A stretch of DNA of 7,925 nucleotides from Oscillospiraceae bacterium (GCA_020025275.1 JAHHSI010000039.1:1-7925); one strand, 5' to 3'; counted from the stretch's first letter, positions 1-7,042 are shown. Translations and numbers: made by a program. Notes: generated by a model not told the origin, from the letters alone.

Positions 1-849
<849 letters not shown>

Positions 850-879
850 TCCCGTCCGCATCGAGGAAAAGGAGGTCCC

Positions 880-1689
880 ATGGCCTTTCAGACCCATTCG
901 CATCAAGGACTGATCTGGCATACCAGTTCTCTTTTGGACGATCCTGCGCTGCATCACGGATTTTCCACCCGTGTCGGCGGCGTCAGTCCCGCTCCTTGGG
1001 ATTCTCTGAATCTGGGGATTGCCCGGGGCGATACACAAGAAAATTTAGAGGAAAATTACCGCCGCTTCTGCGCCGCTGTGGGCGTGGACGTCCGGCGGAC
1101 CGTGTTCAGCCGGCAGGTCCACGAGGACAACATCCGCCTCGTGACCGCCGATGACGCCGGCAAAGGTCTCTGGCGCCGCCGGGACTATGAAAGTGTGGAC
1201 GCCCTGATCTGCGGAGAGCCCGATCTTCCGCTGGTGGTCTTTTCCGCCGACTGCGGCATCATCCTTCTCTGGGACCCGGATCATCGGGCCATCGGCGCCG
1301 TCCATGCCGGTTGGCGCGGTGTGGCCTCCGGTCTTGTCCGCAAGACCGTTCTGCGGATGCAGGAGGTCTTCGGCACCGATCCGGCCCGGCTGCGCTGTGC
1401 CATCGGTCCGGCCATCGGCCCTTGCTGCTTCGAGACGGACGAGGATGTTCCTGCGGCACTGCGCCGGTCTCTGGGTGACGCTGTTGAGCCCTATATGGAG
1501 CGGCACGGCTGCAAATGGCACATCGACCTGAAGGCCATCAACGCCCATTGGCTCCGTGTGAGCGGCGTGCCGGATGCGCAGATCGACCGATGCAGCCACT
1601 GCACCGCCTGTATGCCGGAGCTCTACTGGTCCCACCGGAAAGTCGGCAATGCCCGCGGCGCTCAAATTGCCATGATCTCACTGACGTGA
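880..1689 (+). CDS. pgeF: Peptidoglycan editing factor PgeF (YfiH/YlmD laccase-fold family)
   Basis: This 269-residue protein belongs to the family once called multicopper polyphenol oxidase or laccase-domain protein. Its characterised bacterial members remove wrongly incorporated amino acids such as L-Ser from cytoplasmic peptidoglycan precursors; purine-nucleoside activities are also reported in the family. Seen: the three metal ligands of the family fit His81 (RQVHEDN), Cys125 (SADCGI) and His142 (VHAGWRG). GPAIGPCCFE (about residues 175-184) and the C-terminal CSHCTACMPELYWSHRK are also typical. Length is normal. The start is set by AAGGAGG at 869-875. It lies in the secA run, and its TGA stop (1687-1689) touches the ribosome site of the next gene, so the binding protein downstream is likely translationally coupled. 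Family assignment is firm; the exact substrate is inferred. Confidence 0.93.
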   Translation: MAFQTHSHQGLIWHTSSLLDDPALHHGFSTRVGGVSPAPWDSLNLGIARGDTQENLEENYRRFCAAVGVDVRRTVFSRQVHEDNIRLVTADDAGKGLWRRRDYESVDALICGEPDLPLVVFSADCGIILLWDPDHRAIGAVHAGWRGVASGLVRKTVLRMQEVFGTDPARLRCAIGPAIGPCCFETDEDVPAALRRSLGDAVEPYMERHGCKWHIDLKAINAHWLRVSGVPDAQIDRCSHCTACMPELYWSHRKVGNARGAQIAMISLT

Positions 1690-1702
1690 GGAGGTTTCTC
1701 CC

Positions 1703-3244
1703 ATGAAAAAATCCCTTGCCGCGCTGGCATTTCTTCTGGTCTCGCTACTGTCCCTGAGCGGCTGCAGCGACTGGGAGGACCCTGCGCAGGACGATGTTTT
1801 CCAAACGCTGAAAGACTACTATACGACCGAAGAGCCCGTTCGCGGGCCCAGCCCGCTCACTTCCTTCTCCCTGCCCTATTTCGAAGGGGAGACGGCCGAC
1901 CCCATTTCCTGTGCCGAGGGACCACATCAAGTGCTGGGTGCCCTGCTCTACGAGGGGCTGTTCGTGCTGGATCCCCATTGGGAGGCCCAGCCGCTGCTGG
2001 CCCAGAGCTATACCTACGATGCCGCTTCCCACACCTACACGATCGAGGTGCGCAGCGACATCACCTTTTCCGACGGCTCCTCTCTGACCGCCTATGACGC
2101 TGCGGCGGCGCTGCAGCGTGCCCGCTCCTCTCCCCGGTATAGTGCCCGGCTGCAGGATGTGACCTCCGTCCACAGCTACGGAAACACACTGGAGATCACC
2201 CTCCGCCGGGACAATGCCCAGTTGCCGGCCTTGCTGGACATTCCCATTGTCAAGGCCGGAACAGAGGAGTCTCTCTTTCCCGTAGGCACCGGTCCGTACT
2301 ACTACACCGAGCAGGACGGCAAACCCCGGCTGTTGGTGAACACCTCGTGGCACGAGACCCCCTCCCTCCCCTTTCACGAGATTGGGCTGGTCCGGTGCAA
2401 GGATAACGACTCCGTGGCCTATGCCTTCTACGCCCGTGAGGTGCAGCTGCTGGCCTACGATCTGACGGCCACCCACGGCACCAACGTCTCCGGCGTGGGG
2501 ATTTATGAAGATGCTCCCTCCACCACCATGCACTACATCGGCTTCAATGTCACCCGTGACCCCCTCCGGAATCCGGCGGTGCGTCATGCCCTTTCTCTGG
2601 GGATTGACCGTGGAGAGTGCACCAATGCCTATCTGCTGGGCCACGGTCTGCCGGCACAGCAGCCGCTCTCCCCGGCCAGCAGTCTCTATCCTACGGGGGA
2701 GGATGTACCGTACTCCCCGGACAACTTCGACAGTGCCATGGCAGAGGCCGGCTACCGTGCGGGGAACACGGTGTCTCTCACCATGATCGTCAATGCCGAA
2801 AACGAGTTTAAAGTCAGCGCCGCGCAGAAGATCGCCGCAGACCTCTCCCACCATGACATACAAATTTCCGTGGAAGTTCTCCCGTGGGACAGCTATTTGC
2901 AGCGCCTGAGCAGCGGAAAGTTTGATCTCTTCTACGGCGAGTGCCGTATGACGGCCGACTGGGATCTGCAGAGCCTTGTTGGCACCGGTGGGGCCCTCAA
3001 CTACGGCGGCTACGCCGATTCTCAGATGGACGCCCTGATGCAGGCCGCACTGGCCGCCGACGAGACGCAGCGTGGTGTCGCCTATCAAAATCTCTATACC
3101 TATTTTGCGCAGCAGGCCCCCTTTGCCCCCATCTGCTTCAAGAGCCTTTCGGTTCTGATGCCCTCCGGCTCTGCCGATGAGATCACCCCCACGGCTTCCA
3201 ATCCCTTCTATAACTTTCCTTCGTGGAAACTGAACATCAAGTAA
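1703..3244 (+). CDS. ABC transporter substrate-binding lipoprotein, family 5 (peptide/nickel type)
   Basis: This is an extracytoplasmic solute-binding protein of the OppA/DppA class, 513 residues, which would capture a peptide-like ligand and deliver it to an ABC permease. Seen: a lipoprotein signal peptide with basic MKK, a hydrophobic core and lipobox LSGC, with Cys21 as the lipidated residue. EVRSDITFSDGSSLTAYD (about 115-132) is the usual N-lobe family signature, and NPAVRHALSLGIDR (about 290-303) is the family's C-lobe signature. GGAGG at 1690-1694, eight bases upstream and overlapping the pgeF stop region, fixes the start. No permease or ATPase gene follows; a strong terminator does. 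It is therefore an orphan binding protein that must borrow a permease or act as a sensor. Family is clear; the ligand cannot be read from the sequence. A link to wall peptides is only inferred from pgeF next door. Confidence 0.92.
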   Translation: MKKSLAALAFLLVSLLSLSGCSDWEDPAQDDVFQTLKDYYTTEEPVRGPSPLTSFSLPYFEGETADPISCAEGPHQVLGALLYEGLFVLDPHWEAQPLLAQSYTYDAASHTYTIEVRSDITFSDGSSLTAYDAAAALQRARSSPRYSARLQDVTSVHSYGNTLEITLRRDNAQLPALLDIPIVKAGTEESLFPVGTGPYYYTEQDGKPRLLVNTSWHETPSLPFHEIGLVRCKDNDSVAYAFYAREVQLLAYDLTATHGTNVSGVGIYEDAPSTTMHYIGFNVTRDPLRNPAVRHALSLGIDRGECTNAYLLGHGLPAQQPLSPASSLYPTGEDVPYSPDNFDSAMAEAGYRAGNTVSLTMIVNAENEFKVSAAQKIAADLSHHDIQISVEVLPWDSYLQRLSSGKFDLFYGECRMTADWDLQSLVGTGGALNYGGYADSQMDALMQAALAADETQRGVAYQNLYTYFAQQAPFAPICFKSLSVLMPSGSADEITPTASNPFYNFPSWKLNIK

Positions 3245-3247
3245 TCA

Positions 3248-3283
3248 GAAAACGCCGATTGGACGACTCCAATCGGCGTTTTC
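3248..3283. terminator. Perfect 15-bp hairpin terminator, probably bidirectional
   Basis: Arms 3248-3262 and 3269-3283 are perfectly complementary (GAAAACGCCGATTGG on the left) with a six-base loop. The hairpin starts four bases after the stop codon of the binding-protein gene. The right arm ends in GTTTTC followed by TCTTCGTTTTT, so a T-rich run follows on the plus strand. Because the arms carry A4 and T4 at their ends, the minus-strand copy also ends in GTTTTC and may stop transcripts of the convergent hydrolase gene. Confidence 0.88.
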
Positions 3284-3479
3284 TCTTCGTTTTTCCACAT
3301 CGGATCTTCCCTTATAAGGAGACCCGGACGGGGTCATCGCCCCGCCTCCCGCTCCGGCAAAGACACAGCATCTCCGCCGTTTTCCTCTCTGCGCCGCTGC
3401 GCTTCCAGTTTCGTATGCCGTCGACCTTCCCGCCAACGTCCGGCGGGACATCTGTTGATCTCCCCGAAGGGAGTCGGGC
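3284..3479. other. Gene-free interval with several short inverted repeats
   Basis: No credible coding sequence lies between the terminator and the stop of the minus-strand hydrolase gene. The stretch holds a 10-bp palindrome CCTTATAAGG (3310-3319), a hairpin GACCC/GGGTC (3321-3325 with 3331-3335), a hairpin TCCCGCC/GGCGGGA (3428-3434 with 3442-3448), and CTCCC/GGGAG (3460-3464 with 3469-3473), which on the minus strand is closed by a C(TTCG)G tetraloop. None has a proper T-run. If hydrolase transcription runs to the hairpin at 3248-3283, this becomes a structured 3' untranslated region of about 200 bases. It could also be a decayed gene. Function unknown. Confidence 0.5.
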
Positions 3480-4133
3480 TCATTCCACATTCTCCGGAAT
3501 GGGCCAATCCGGCGCCAGCATTTCTTCGCGAATGGCCGCTGCCACATCCTCTATTCCGCTAAAGGATGCAAAGCTCTCCTCATTCAGCAGCTTGGCGCCC
3601 ACGCGCTCCATATCCTCCAGATTCACTCGCTGGATCTCCTGCGTTTGGGACGAGCAGCAGTCGGTCAGTACCGCCACATTATAGTCCAGCGCAATGGCAT
3701 CATAGGCCGTTGTCCGGATACAGTTGGGGGTCGTCGTCCCCGCCAGTACCACGGTGCGGATGTCCAGACGGCGCAGAATGAGATCCAGTTCCGTTCCGAA
3801 AAAGCCGCTCCAGCGGGGCTTGGTCACAATGTAGTCCCCCGGCTGCGGGTGCAGACCTTCCGCCCACTCCATCCCGCTGGAGCCGGGGGACATCTGTCGG
3901 CCGCCCTGCTGCCATCCGGCATAACGGGTCATTTCCACATCGCTGCCGTCGGCGCGATAGATCCGGCGCACCCAGATCACGGGCATCCCTTTGGCCCGGG
4001 CCGTTTCGATGGTCCGCACACAGGCCGGAACGGTGGCCGCCGCCCCTGCAATGCAGTGGATCGACGCCCGATCCACAAAGCCCCGCTGCATATCGATGAT
4101 GATATACGCAGCGCGTGTTGTATTCTCCTTCAT
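3480..4133 (-). CDS. Isochorismatase-family cysteine hydrolase
   Basis: This protein of 217 residues has the isochorismatase-like fold, whose members cleave amides, ureido compounds or vinyl ethers through a Cys-Asp-Lys triad. Seen from the ATG at 4133: the Asp in AYIIIDMQRGF near the N-terminus, the Lys in YIVTKPRWSGFFGTEL mid-protein, and the Cys in GTTTPNCIRTTAYDA, so all three triad residues are present. The motif around Cys (TPNCIRTT) differs from the TNVCVEST version of RutB-like enzymes, so no substrate is assigned. There is no signal peptide, so it acts in the cytoplasm. A TTG at 4148 would add five residues, but GAGAGGTGG ending four bases before 4133 favours the ATG. The gene starts 11 bases after the lexA stop and is very probably co-transcribed with it. 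Nicotinamidase and N-carbamoyl amidase are alternative specific activities. Confidence 0.9.
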   Translation of the reverse strand: MKENTTRAAYIIIDMQRGFVDRASIHCIAGAAATVPACVRTIETARAKGMPVIWVRRIYRADGSDVEMTRYAGWQQGGRQMSPGSSGMEWAEGLHPQPGDYIVTKPRWSGFFGTELDLILRRLDIRTVVLAGTTTPNCIRTTAYDAIALDYNVAVLTDCCSSQTQEIQRVNLEDMERVGAKLLNEESFASFSGIEDVAAAIREEMLAPDWPIPENVE

Positions 4134-4137
4134 ACGG

Positions 4138-4146
4138 CCACCTCTC
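4138..4146 (-). promoter_or_regulatory. Ribosome binding site of the hydrolase overlapping the lexA stop
   Basis: On the minus strand GAGAGGTGG overlaps the last two bases of the lexA TGA stop (4147-4145) and ends four bases before the hydrolase ATG. This supports the ATG at 4133 over the upstream TTG and suggests translational coupling of the two genes. Confidence 0.7.
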
Positions 4147-4741
4147 AATACCGGCGGATCACCGCCGTCACCTTGCCCATGATCTGTGCCTCACGGCCGT
4201 CGATGGGGCTGTAGTTCTCATTCTCCGGCAGCAGCCAGATCTCCTTCCCCTGTCGGGAAAACCGTTTCACCGTGGCTTCCTCGTCCAACAGCGCCACTAC
4301 GATCTCTCCGTTGCTGGCGTCCGGCTGCTGACGCACCACCACCAGATCATCCGGCAGGATCCCGGCATTGATCATGGACTCGCCCCGCACCCGCAGGGCG
4401 AAGAACTCACCGCTCCGCCCGTTGGTGTCGAAGGTCAGATAATCCTCGATACACTCCTGCGCCAGAATCGGCGTACCTGCGGCCACATTACCCACAATGG
4501 GGATCTGATTTTCCTGCGGTGTCTGCACCACACCGGTCAGGGTGATGGTCCGCCCTTTGCCGGCGCTGCGGTCAATGACGCCCAATTCCTCCAGATGCTT
4601 GAGATGAAAATGCACCGTGGAGGGAGATTTCAAGCCCACTGCGTCCCCGATTTCCCGCACAGACGGGGGATACCCCTTGGTCTGAATGGTTCGGGCAATA
4701 TAATCATAGATCTGCTGCTGCATCTTGGACAGCTGAACCAT
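4145..4741 (-). CDS. lexA: LexA repressor, SOS response
   Basis: LexA represses DNA-repair genes and cleaves itself when stimulated by RecA filaments. Numbered from the ATG at 4741 the protein has 198 residues. Seen: an N-terminal winged helix, with helix-turn-helix around residues 27-50 (SVREIGDAVGLKSPSTVHFH); the self-cleavage site Ala88-Gly89 in VGNVAAGTP; the catalytic Ser122 (RGESMINAGI) and Lys159 (EEATVKRF). All self-cleavage residues are intact. The start is one of two close ATGs, 4747 or 4741. AGAGGAG at 4751-4757 is three bases from the first and nine from the second, so I prefer the second. The longer reading from TTG at 4801 would begin upstream of the predicted transcription start. 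It is likely autoregulated through the LexA box at 4817-4828 and followed in the same transcript by the cysteine hydrolase. Confidence 0.97.
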   Translation of the reverse strand: MVQLSKMQQQIYDYIARTIQTKGYPPSVREIGDAVGLKSPSTVHFHLKHLEELGVIDRSAGKGRTITLTGVVQTPQENQIPIVGNVAAGTPILAQECIEDYLTFDTNGRSGEFFALRVRGESMINAGILPDDLVVVRQQPDASNGEIVVALLDEEATVKRFSRQGKEIWLLPENENYSPIDGREAQIMGKVTAVIRRY

Positions 4742-4750
4742 AGTCATTCG

Positions 4751-4757
4751 CTCCTCT
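4751..4757 (-). promoter_or_regulatory. Ribosome binding site of lexA
   Basis: AGAGGAG on the minus strand. Spacing is three bases to the ATG at 4747 and nine to the ATG at 4741, which favours the second as start. Confidence 0.7.
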
Positions 4758-4789
4758 TTCCGATACTCTGCTCGGTTGTTCTCATGGTT

Positions 4790-4818
4790 ATCATAGCACA
4801 ATCGCCGGCAGATTACAA
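4790..4818 (-). promoter_or_regulatory. lexA promoter
   Basis: On the minus strand, -35 TTGTAA (4818-4813) and -10 TATGAT (4795-4790) are separated by exactly 17 bases. Transcription would start near 4783, giving a leader of about 40 bases. The -35 overlaps the LexA box by two bases, as expected for autorepression. Confidence 0.75.
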
Positions 4819-4828
4819 CGTTTGTTCG
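4817..4828 (-). promoter_or_regulatory. LexA box (SOS operator)
   Basis: The minus strand reads CGAACAAACGTT followed by GT. This fits the Gram-positive SOS box CGAAC-RNRY-GTTYC, apart from G where the consensus has the first Y after GTT and T at the last position. It overlaps the lexA -35, so LexA bound here would block its own promoter. The site is also about 55 bases upstream of the secG -35, too far to repress secG directly. Confidence 0.72.
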
Positions 4829-4839
4829 AGTACTATTTT

Positions 4840-4851
4840 CACAAAATTGTG
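4840..4851. repeat. Short inverted repeat CACAA-AA-TTGTG
   Basis: Five-base arms around AA, 11 bases beyond the LexA box in the lexA-secG divergent region. It might be a second operator or chance in AT-rich DNA; nothing else supports a role. Confidence 0.3.
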
Positions 4852-4882
4852 CGATTCCACCGCAAATGGGACCGCTTTTCTC

Positions 4883-4911
4883 TTGTAATTACCTATGCAA
4901 TGTGGTATAAT
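4883..4911 (+). promoter_or_regulatory. secG promoter, extended -10
   Basis: -35 TTGTAA (4883-4888), a 17-base spacer and a perfect -10 TATAAT (4906-4911), preceded by TGG to form an extended -10. Transcription should start near 4918, leaving a leader of about 57 bases. That leader contains a small hairpin ATGCC/GGCAT (4931-4935 with 4943-4947). This is the closest match to consensus in the window. Confidence 0.85.
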
Positions 4912-4974
4912 TCTTTGTACTTTGAGAAATATGCCTTGCAATGGCATGGAATACATTTTGGAGGATAGTCCGCT

Positions 4975-5217
4975 ATGATGATTTTTATTACGATTCTGCA
5001 GCTGTTAATTGCTTTGCTCTTGGTGGTTATGATCCTGTTCCAGTCCGGTAAGAGCCAGGGGCTCAGCGGCGCCATCGGTGGCATCGCCGACTCCTACATG
5101 GCCAAGTCCAAGGCCAAGTCTGTGGACGCCAAGCTGGCCAAGGCTACCAAGTGGGTCGGCGCACTGTTTGTCGTGCTGACGCTGGTGCTCAACTGCATGG
5201 TTGCCGCCGGTATGTAA
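4975..5217 (+). CDS. secG: Preprotein translocase subunit SecG
   Basis: SecG is the small membrane subunit of SecYEG that eases SecA-driven protein export. The product is 80 residues, normal for the family. Seen: a first membrane helix (about residues 3-22, FITILQLLIALLLVVMILFQ), then the conserved QSGKSQGLSGAIGG stretch, a basic cytoplasmic loop rich in Lys and Ala, and a second helix (about 60-78, VGALFVVLTLVLNCMVAAG). GGAGGA at 4960-4965 lies nine bases before the ATG; the next codon is also ATG. It is a single-gene unit between its own promoter and terminator, whereas in many Firmicutes secG leads into rnr and smpB. Identification is firm. Confidence 0.96.
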   Translation: MMIFITILQLLIALLLVVMILFQSGKSQGLSGAIGGIADSYMAKSKAKSVDAKLAKATKWVGALFVVLTLVLNCMVAAGM

Positions 5218-5229
5218 TCGGAAGAAGCG

Positions 5230-5262
5230 GAACCCTGAGCGGATGGCTCAGGGTTCTTTTTT
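5230..5262 (+). terminator. Terminator of secG
   Basis: A perfect 11-bp stem (5230-5240 with 5246-5256, GAACCCTGAGC on the left), a five-base loop and T6 at 5257-5262 make a textbook intrinsic terminator 12 bases after the secG stop. The T-run overlaps the stop codon of the convergent deacetylase gene (TAA on the minus strand, 5263-5261). In the minus direction there is no T-run, so stopping from that side would be weaker. Confidence 0.93.
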
Positions 5263-5968
5263 ATCCAATTTTCCGATAGGTCTTTCCCGGCGCAGCCTCC
5301 ACGCCCTTGCGCTCCATCAGCTGCGCCACCGTCATCAGCTCCACCCCCTGCGCCTGCAGCTGATCCACCGCCTGCAGTGCCGCAGCCACACTGGTGGGAT
5401 AGCAGTCGTGCAGGAGGATGATCCCGCCGTCCTCCACGTGGCTGATGATGTGCTGCACGACCTGCTCCGTATTGCGGCACTCCCAATCCTTCGGGTCCAC
5501 CGACCAGCTGATGATCGGTGTGGGCCATATTTCACGCACAGACTCCGCCAGCAAACCATAGGGTGGCCGCACCCAGTACTCTCCCGGCCCCAGAACGCTG
5601 CACAGCGCCAACTGGCAGTCCTTCAGCTCCGCCAGAGCCTCGGCATCGCTGCACTCGATCAGGGACACATGGGCGTAGGTGTGATTTCCGATCTGGTGCC
5701 CCTCTCGGGCCATGCGATACACCAGTGGTGCCTGTTCTTCCACACAGCGCCCCACTAAAAAGAAGGTGGCGTGTACCCCTCTCTCCTTCAGTCCATCCAG
5801 CAGCTGCGGCGTATACCGGGCGGACGGGCCGTCATCAAACGTCAGCGCCATCGCAATGGGCCCCCTTTCCGCTGCAGCCGGCTGCTCCGCACCGCCGAAA
5901 TCTTTCTGCTGCCCTGCCGCCCCCAACAACAGCAACGTTACAAGCAGCAGAAACGTCCATTTCTTCAT
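5261..5968 (-). CDS. Secreted polysaccharide deacetylase (NodB / carbohydrate esterase 4 family)
   Basis: This 235-residue enzyme should remove acetyl groups from an N-acetylated glycan of the envelope, with peptidoglycan the likeliest substrate. Seen: an N-terminal signal peptide or anchor (MKKWTFLLLVTLLLLGAAG). All five family motifs are intact: TFDDGP with base Asp45 and metal Asp46, NHTYAH with metal His96 and His100, RPPYG (134-138), WSVDPKDW (155-162) and LLHD with His187. AAAGGGTG about six bases upstream supports the ATG at 5968. There is little beyond the catalytic domain, so it is a minimal member. It resembles PdaA/PdaB-type enzymes, but I do not give a symbol. It follows a terminator, and I found no clear promoter of its own; read-through from the zinc-ribbon gene is possible. 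It converges on secG. Confidence 0.93.
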   Translation of the reverse strand: MKKWTFLLLVTLLLLGAAGQQKDFGGAEQPAAAERGPIAMALTFDDGPSARYTPQLLDGLKERGVHATFFLVGRCVEEQAPLVYRMAREGHQIGNHTYAHVSLIECSDAEALAELKDCQLALCSVLGPGEYWVRPPYGLLAESVREIWPTPIISWSVDPKDWECRNTEQVVQHIISHVEDGGIILLHDCYPTSVAAALQAVDQLQAQGVELMTVAQLMERKGVEAAPGKTYRKIG

Positions 5969-6000
5969 ACAATCACCCTTTCATCCTATGCGCCGGTATA

Positions 6001-6034
6001 AAAAAATACGCCACCTCTCAGGCGGCGTATTTTT
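6001..6034 (-). terminator. Terminator after the zinc-ribbon gene
   Basis: Arms 6002-6012 and 6024-6034 (AAAAATACGCC with its complement) pair fully. The loop can pair further (CCT with AGG) across one A-C mismatch. In the minus direction the hairpin begins eight bases after the zinc-ribbon stop and ends in T6. The A and T ends make it formally bidirectional. Confidence 0.88.
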
Positions 6035-6041
6035 CATAGTC

Positions 6042-7007
6042 TCACGTCAATGGCACTTGGATCTCCACATACTGATCTCCGATAAATCCGGTAAAGACAG
6101 CACGTATTTCTGTTCCTTCCGCAGCATCCGGCAGGTGAAAGGTGTAGGTGAACCTGTCTCCGATGCCGTGCATCTCACTGGAATAGCCATAGGATCTCGT
6201 TTCTGTGATCTGGTTGATATAAGAAATGTCCGGCTTCGTACGCACGCTCCCCTGATCGACTTGCAAGGTCACCATGGCCCCGTTATCGGTCAGGTATTCC
6301 ACATCACAGTCCTCTACCGTTGTGGTGGATCCTTTCCAGTAAAAGGAATCCCCGATCTGTGTTTCGTAGGCCACATCCACCAAATCCTCGAAAATTGGCG
6401 CCACCTCATCCAGCCCCAGCTCCTCCGGATCGGCCGGCTCCACCGGAGCCTCCTCCCTCTGGGGGCTGATCTGGATCGAGTTATCCCAGAAGCTTCCGAC
6501 TTCATCCATGGCGTTGTGGATAGTGCGGAAAATAAGGATATTGCCTATGATCACCAGCACAATAACCGCCGCGAAAATCAGCAAAACGGTGGTCAGGAGA
6601 TGGTTTTTCCGTCTCCCCCGGCCTCCCGCAGCCGCACGCTGTGCGTATGAAGGACTGCCTGTCTCCCCATGGATGTCCGACGAGGCCGTGTAGTGGTACG
6701 GCTCCGCCGATGCTTCGCCGCCCGGTGTATCATCGCTCCAGCTGTCTGCTGCCGTCTCCCTTGCATAGGAAACGTCTCCATCCTCCACGTGGGCGTGGGG
6801 CTTCTCCTCAAAGCAGACCTTCCCTCCCACTTTCAGATGCGCATCCGAACCATTCTCCCAAAACTCTTCCTCCGAGATGTGGCGCACTGTTCCGTCAGCA
6901 TCCACCTTCTCCCGCTGCGGCGGACGGTTGAATGCTCCGCACTCCGGACAGCAGCCGTCTTTTTCGTAATGATAGCGTTTTCCACAGGCTTTGCACGTTA
7001 CTTTCAC
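6042..7007 (-). CDS. Membrane-anchored zinc-ribbon protein, function unknown
   Basis: I do not recognise a characterised family for this 321-residue protein. Seen: an N-terminal zinc ribbon with two CxxC pairs, Cys5/Cys8 (CKAC) and Cys20/Cys23 (CPEC). A long acidic low-complexity stretch follows (about 30-125), then a basic patch GRGRRK (130-135) and one membrane helix (about 137-160, LLTTVLLIFAAVIVLVIIGN). A C-terminal domain of about 155 residues begins with an acidic Pro-rich linker (183-205) and continues as a beta-rich segment ending in EIQVPLT. The basic patch before the helix puts the zinc ribbon in the cytoplasm and the C-terminal domain outside. The start is GTG at 7007, set by GGAGGG seven bases upstream; an ATG is not needed because the CxxC pair begins at residue 5. 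It has its own promoter and terminator between the ribosomal operon and the deacetylase. A sensor or adaptor role is a guess. Confidence 0.87.
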   Translation of the reverse strand: MKVTCKACGKRYHYEKDGCCPECGAFNRPPQREKVDADGTVRHISEEEFWENGSDAHLKVGGKVCFEEKPHAHVEDGDVSYARETAADSWSDDTPGGEASAEPYHYTASSDIHGETGSPSYAQRAAAGGRGRRKNHLLTTVLLIFAAVIVLVIIGNILIFRTIHNAMDEVGSFWDNSIQISPQREEAPVEPADPEELGLDEVAPIFEDLVDVAYETQIGDSFYWKGSTTTVEDCDVEYLTDNGAMVTLQVDQGSVRTKPDISYINQITETRSYGYSSEMHGIGDRFTYTFHLPDAAEGTEIRAVFTGFIGDQYVEIQVPLT

Positions 7008-7014
7008 AGCAAAT

Positions 7015-7020
7015 CCCTCC
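7015..7020 (-). promoter_or_regulatory. Ribosome binding site that sets the GTG start of the zinc-ribbon gene
   Basis: GGAGGG on the minus strand ends seven bases before GTG at 7007-7005, an ideal distance. It decides for the non-ATG start. Confidence 0.8.
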
Positions 7021-7042
7021 TTATTTTCTCCATCTGCGCTCC

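Noticed and set aside
1745..3088. Open reading frame of 447 codons on the minus strand, antisense to the binding-protein gene
   Set aside because: It lies wholly inside a well-supported lipoprotein gene, and its translation shows no domain or motif, only Gly/Val/Arg-rich shadow composition.
3245..3547. Minus-strand frame of 100 codons covering the gene-free interval
   Set aside because: It overlaps the 3' end of the hydrolase gene and the terminator hairpin, is Arg-rich without recognisable motifs and lacks a ribosome site.
3223..3684. Plus-strand frame of 153 codons across the terminator and the interval
   Set aside because: It reads through a perfect terminator and into the antisense of the hydrolase; Ser/Pro/Arg-rich shadow composition.
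4742..4801. Longer lexA start at TTG 4801
   Set aside because: It lies upstream of the predicted -10 (4795-4790) and would not be in the transcript; a good ribosome site sits directly before the 4747/4741 ATGs.
4115..4888. Plus-strand frame of 257 codons antisense to lexA
   Set aside because: lexA has all its catalytic residues on the other strand; the antisense frame shows His/Leu/Gly-rich shadow composition and ends in the promoter region.
4931..4947. ATGCC/GGCAT hairpin in the secG leader as a riboswitch
   Set aside because: A five-base stem with a seven-base loop has no terminator or conserved aptamer around it; it is mentioned only within the secG promoter entry.
5712..6650. Plus-strand frame of 312 codons antisense to the deacetylase and zinc-ribbon genes
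   Set aside because: It spans two supported genes and a terminator on the minus strand and shows no domain.
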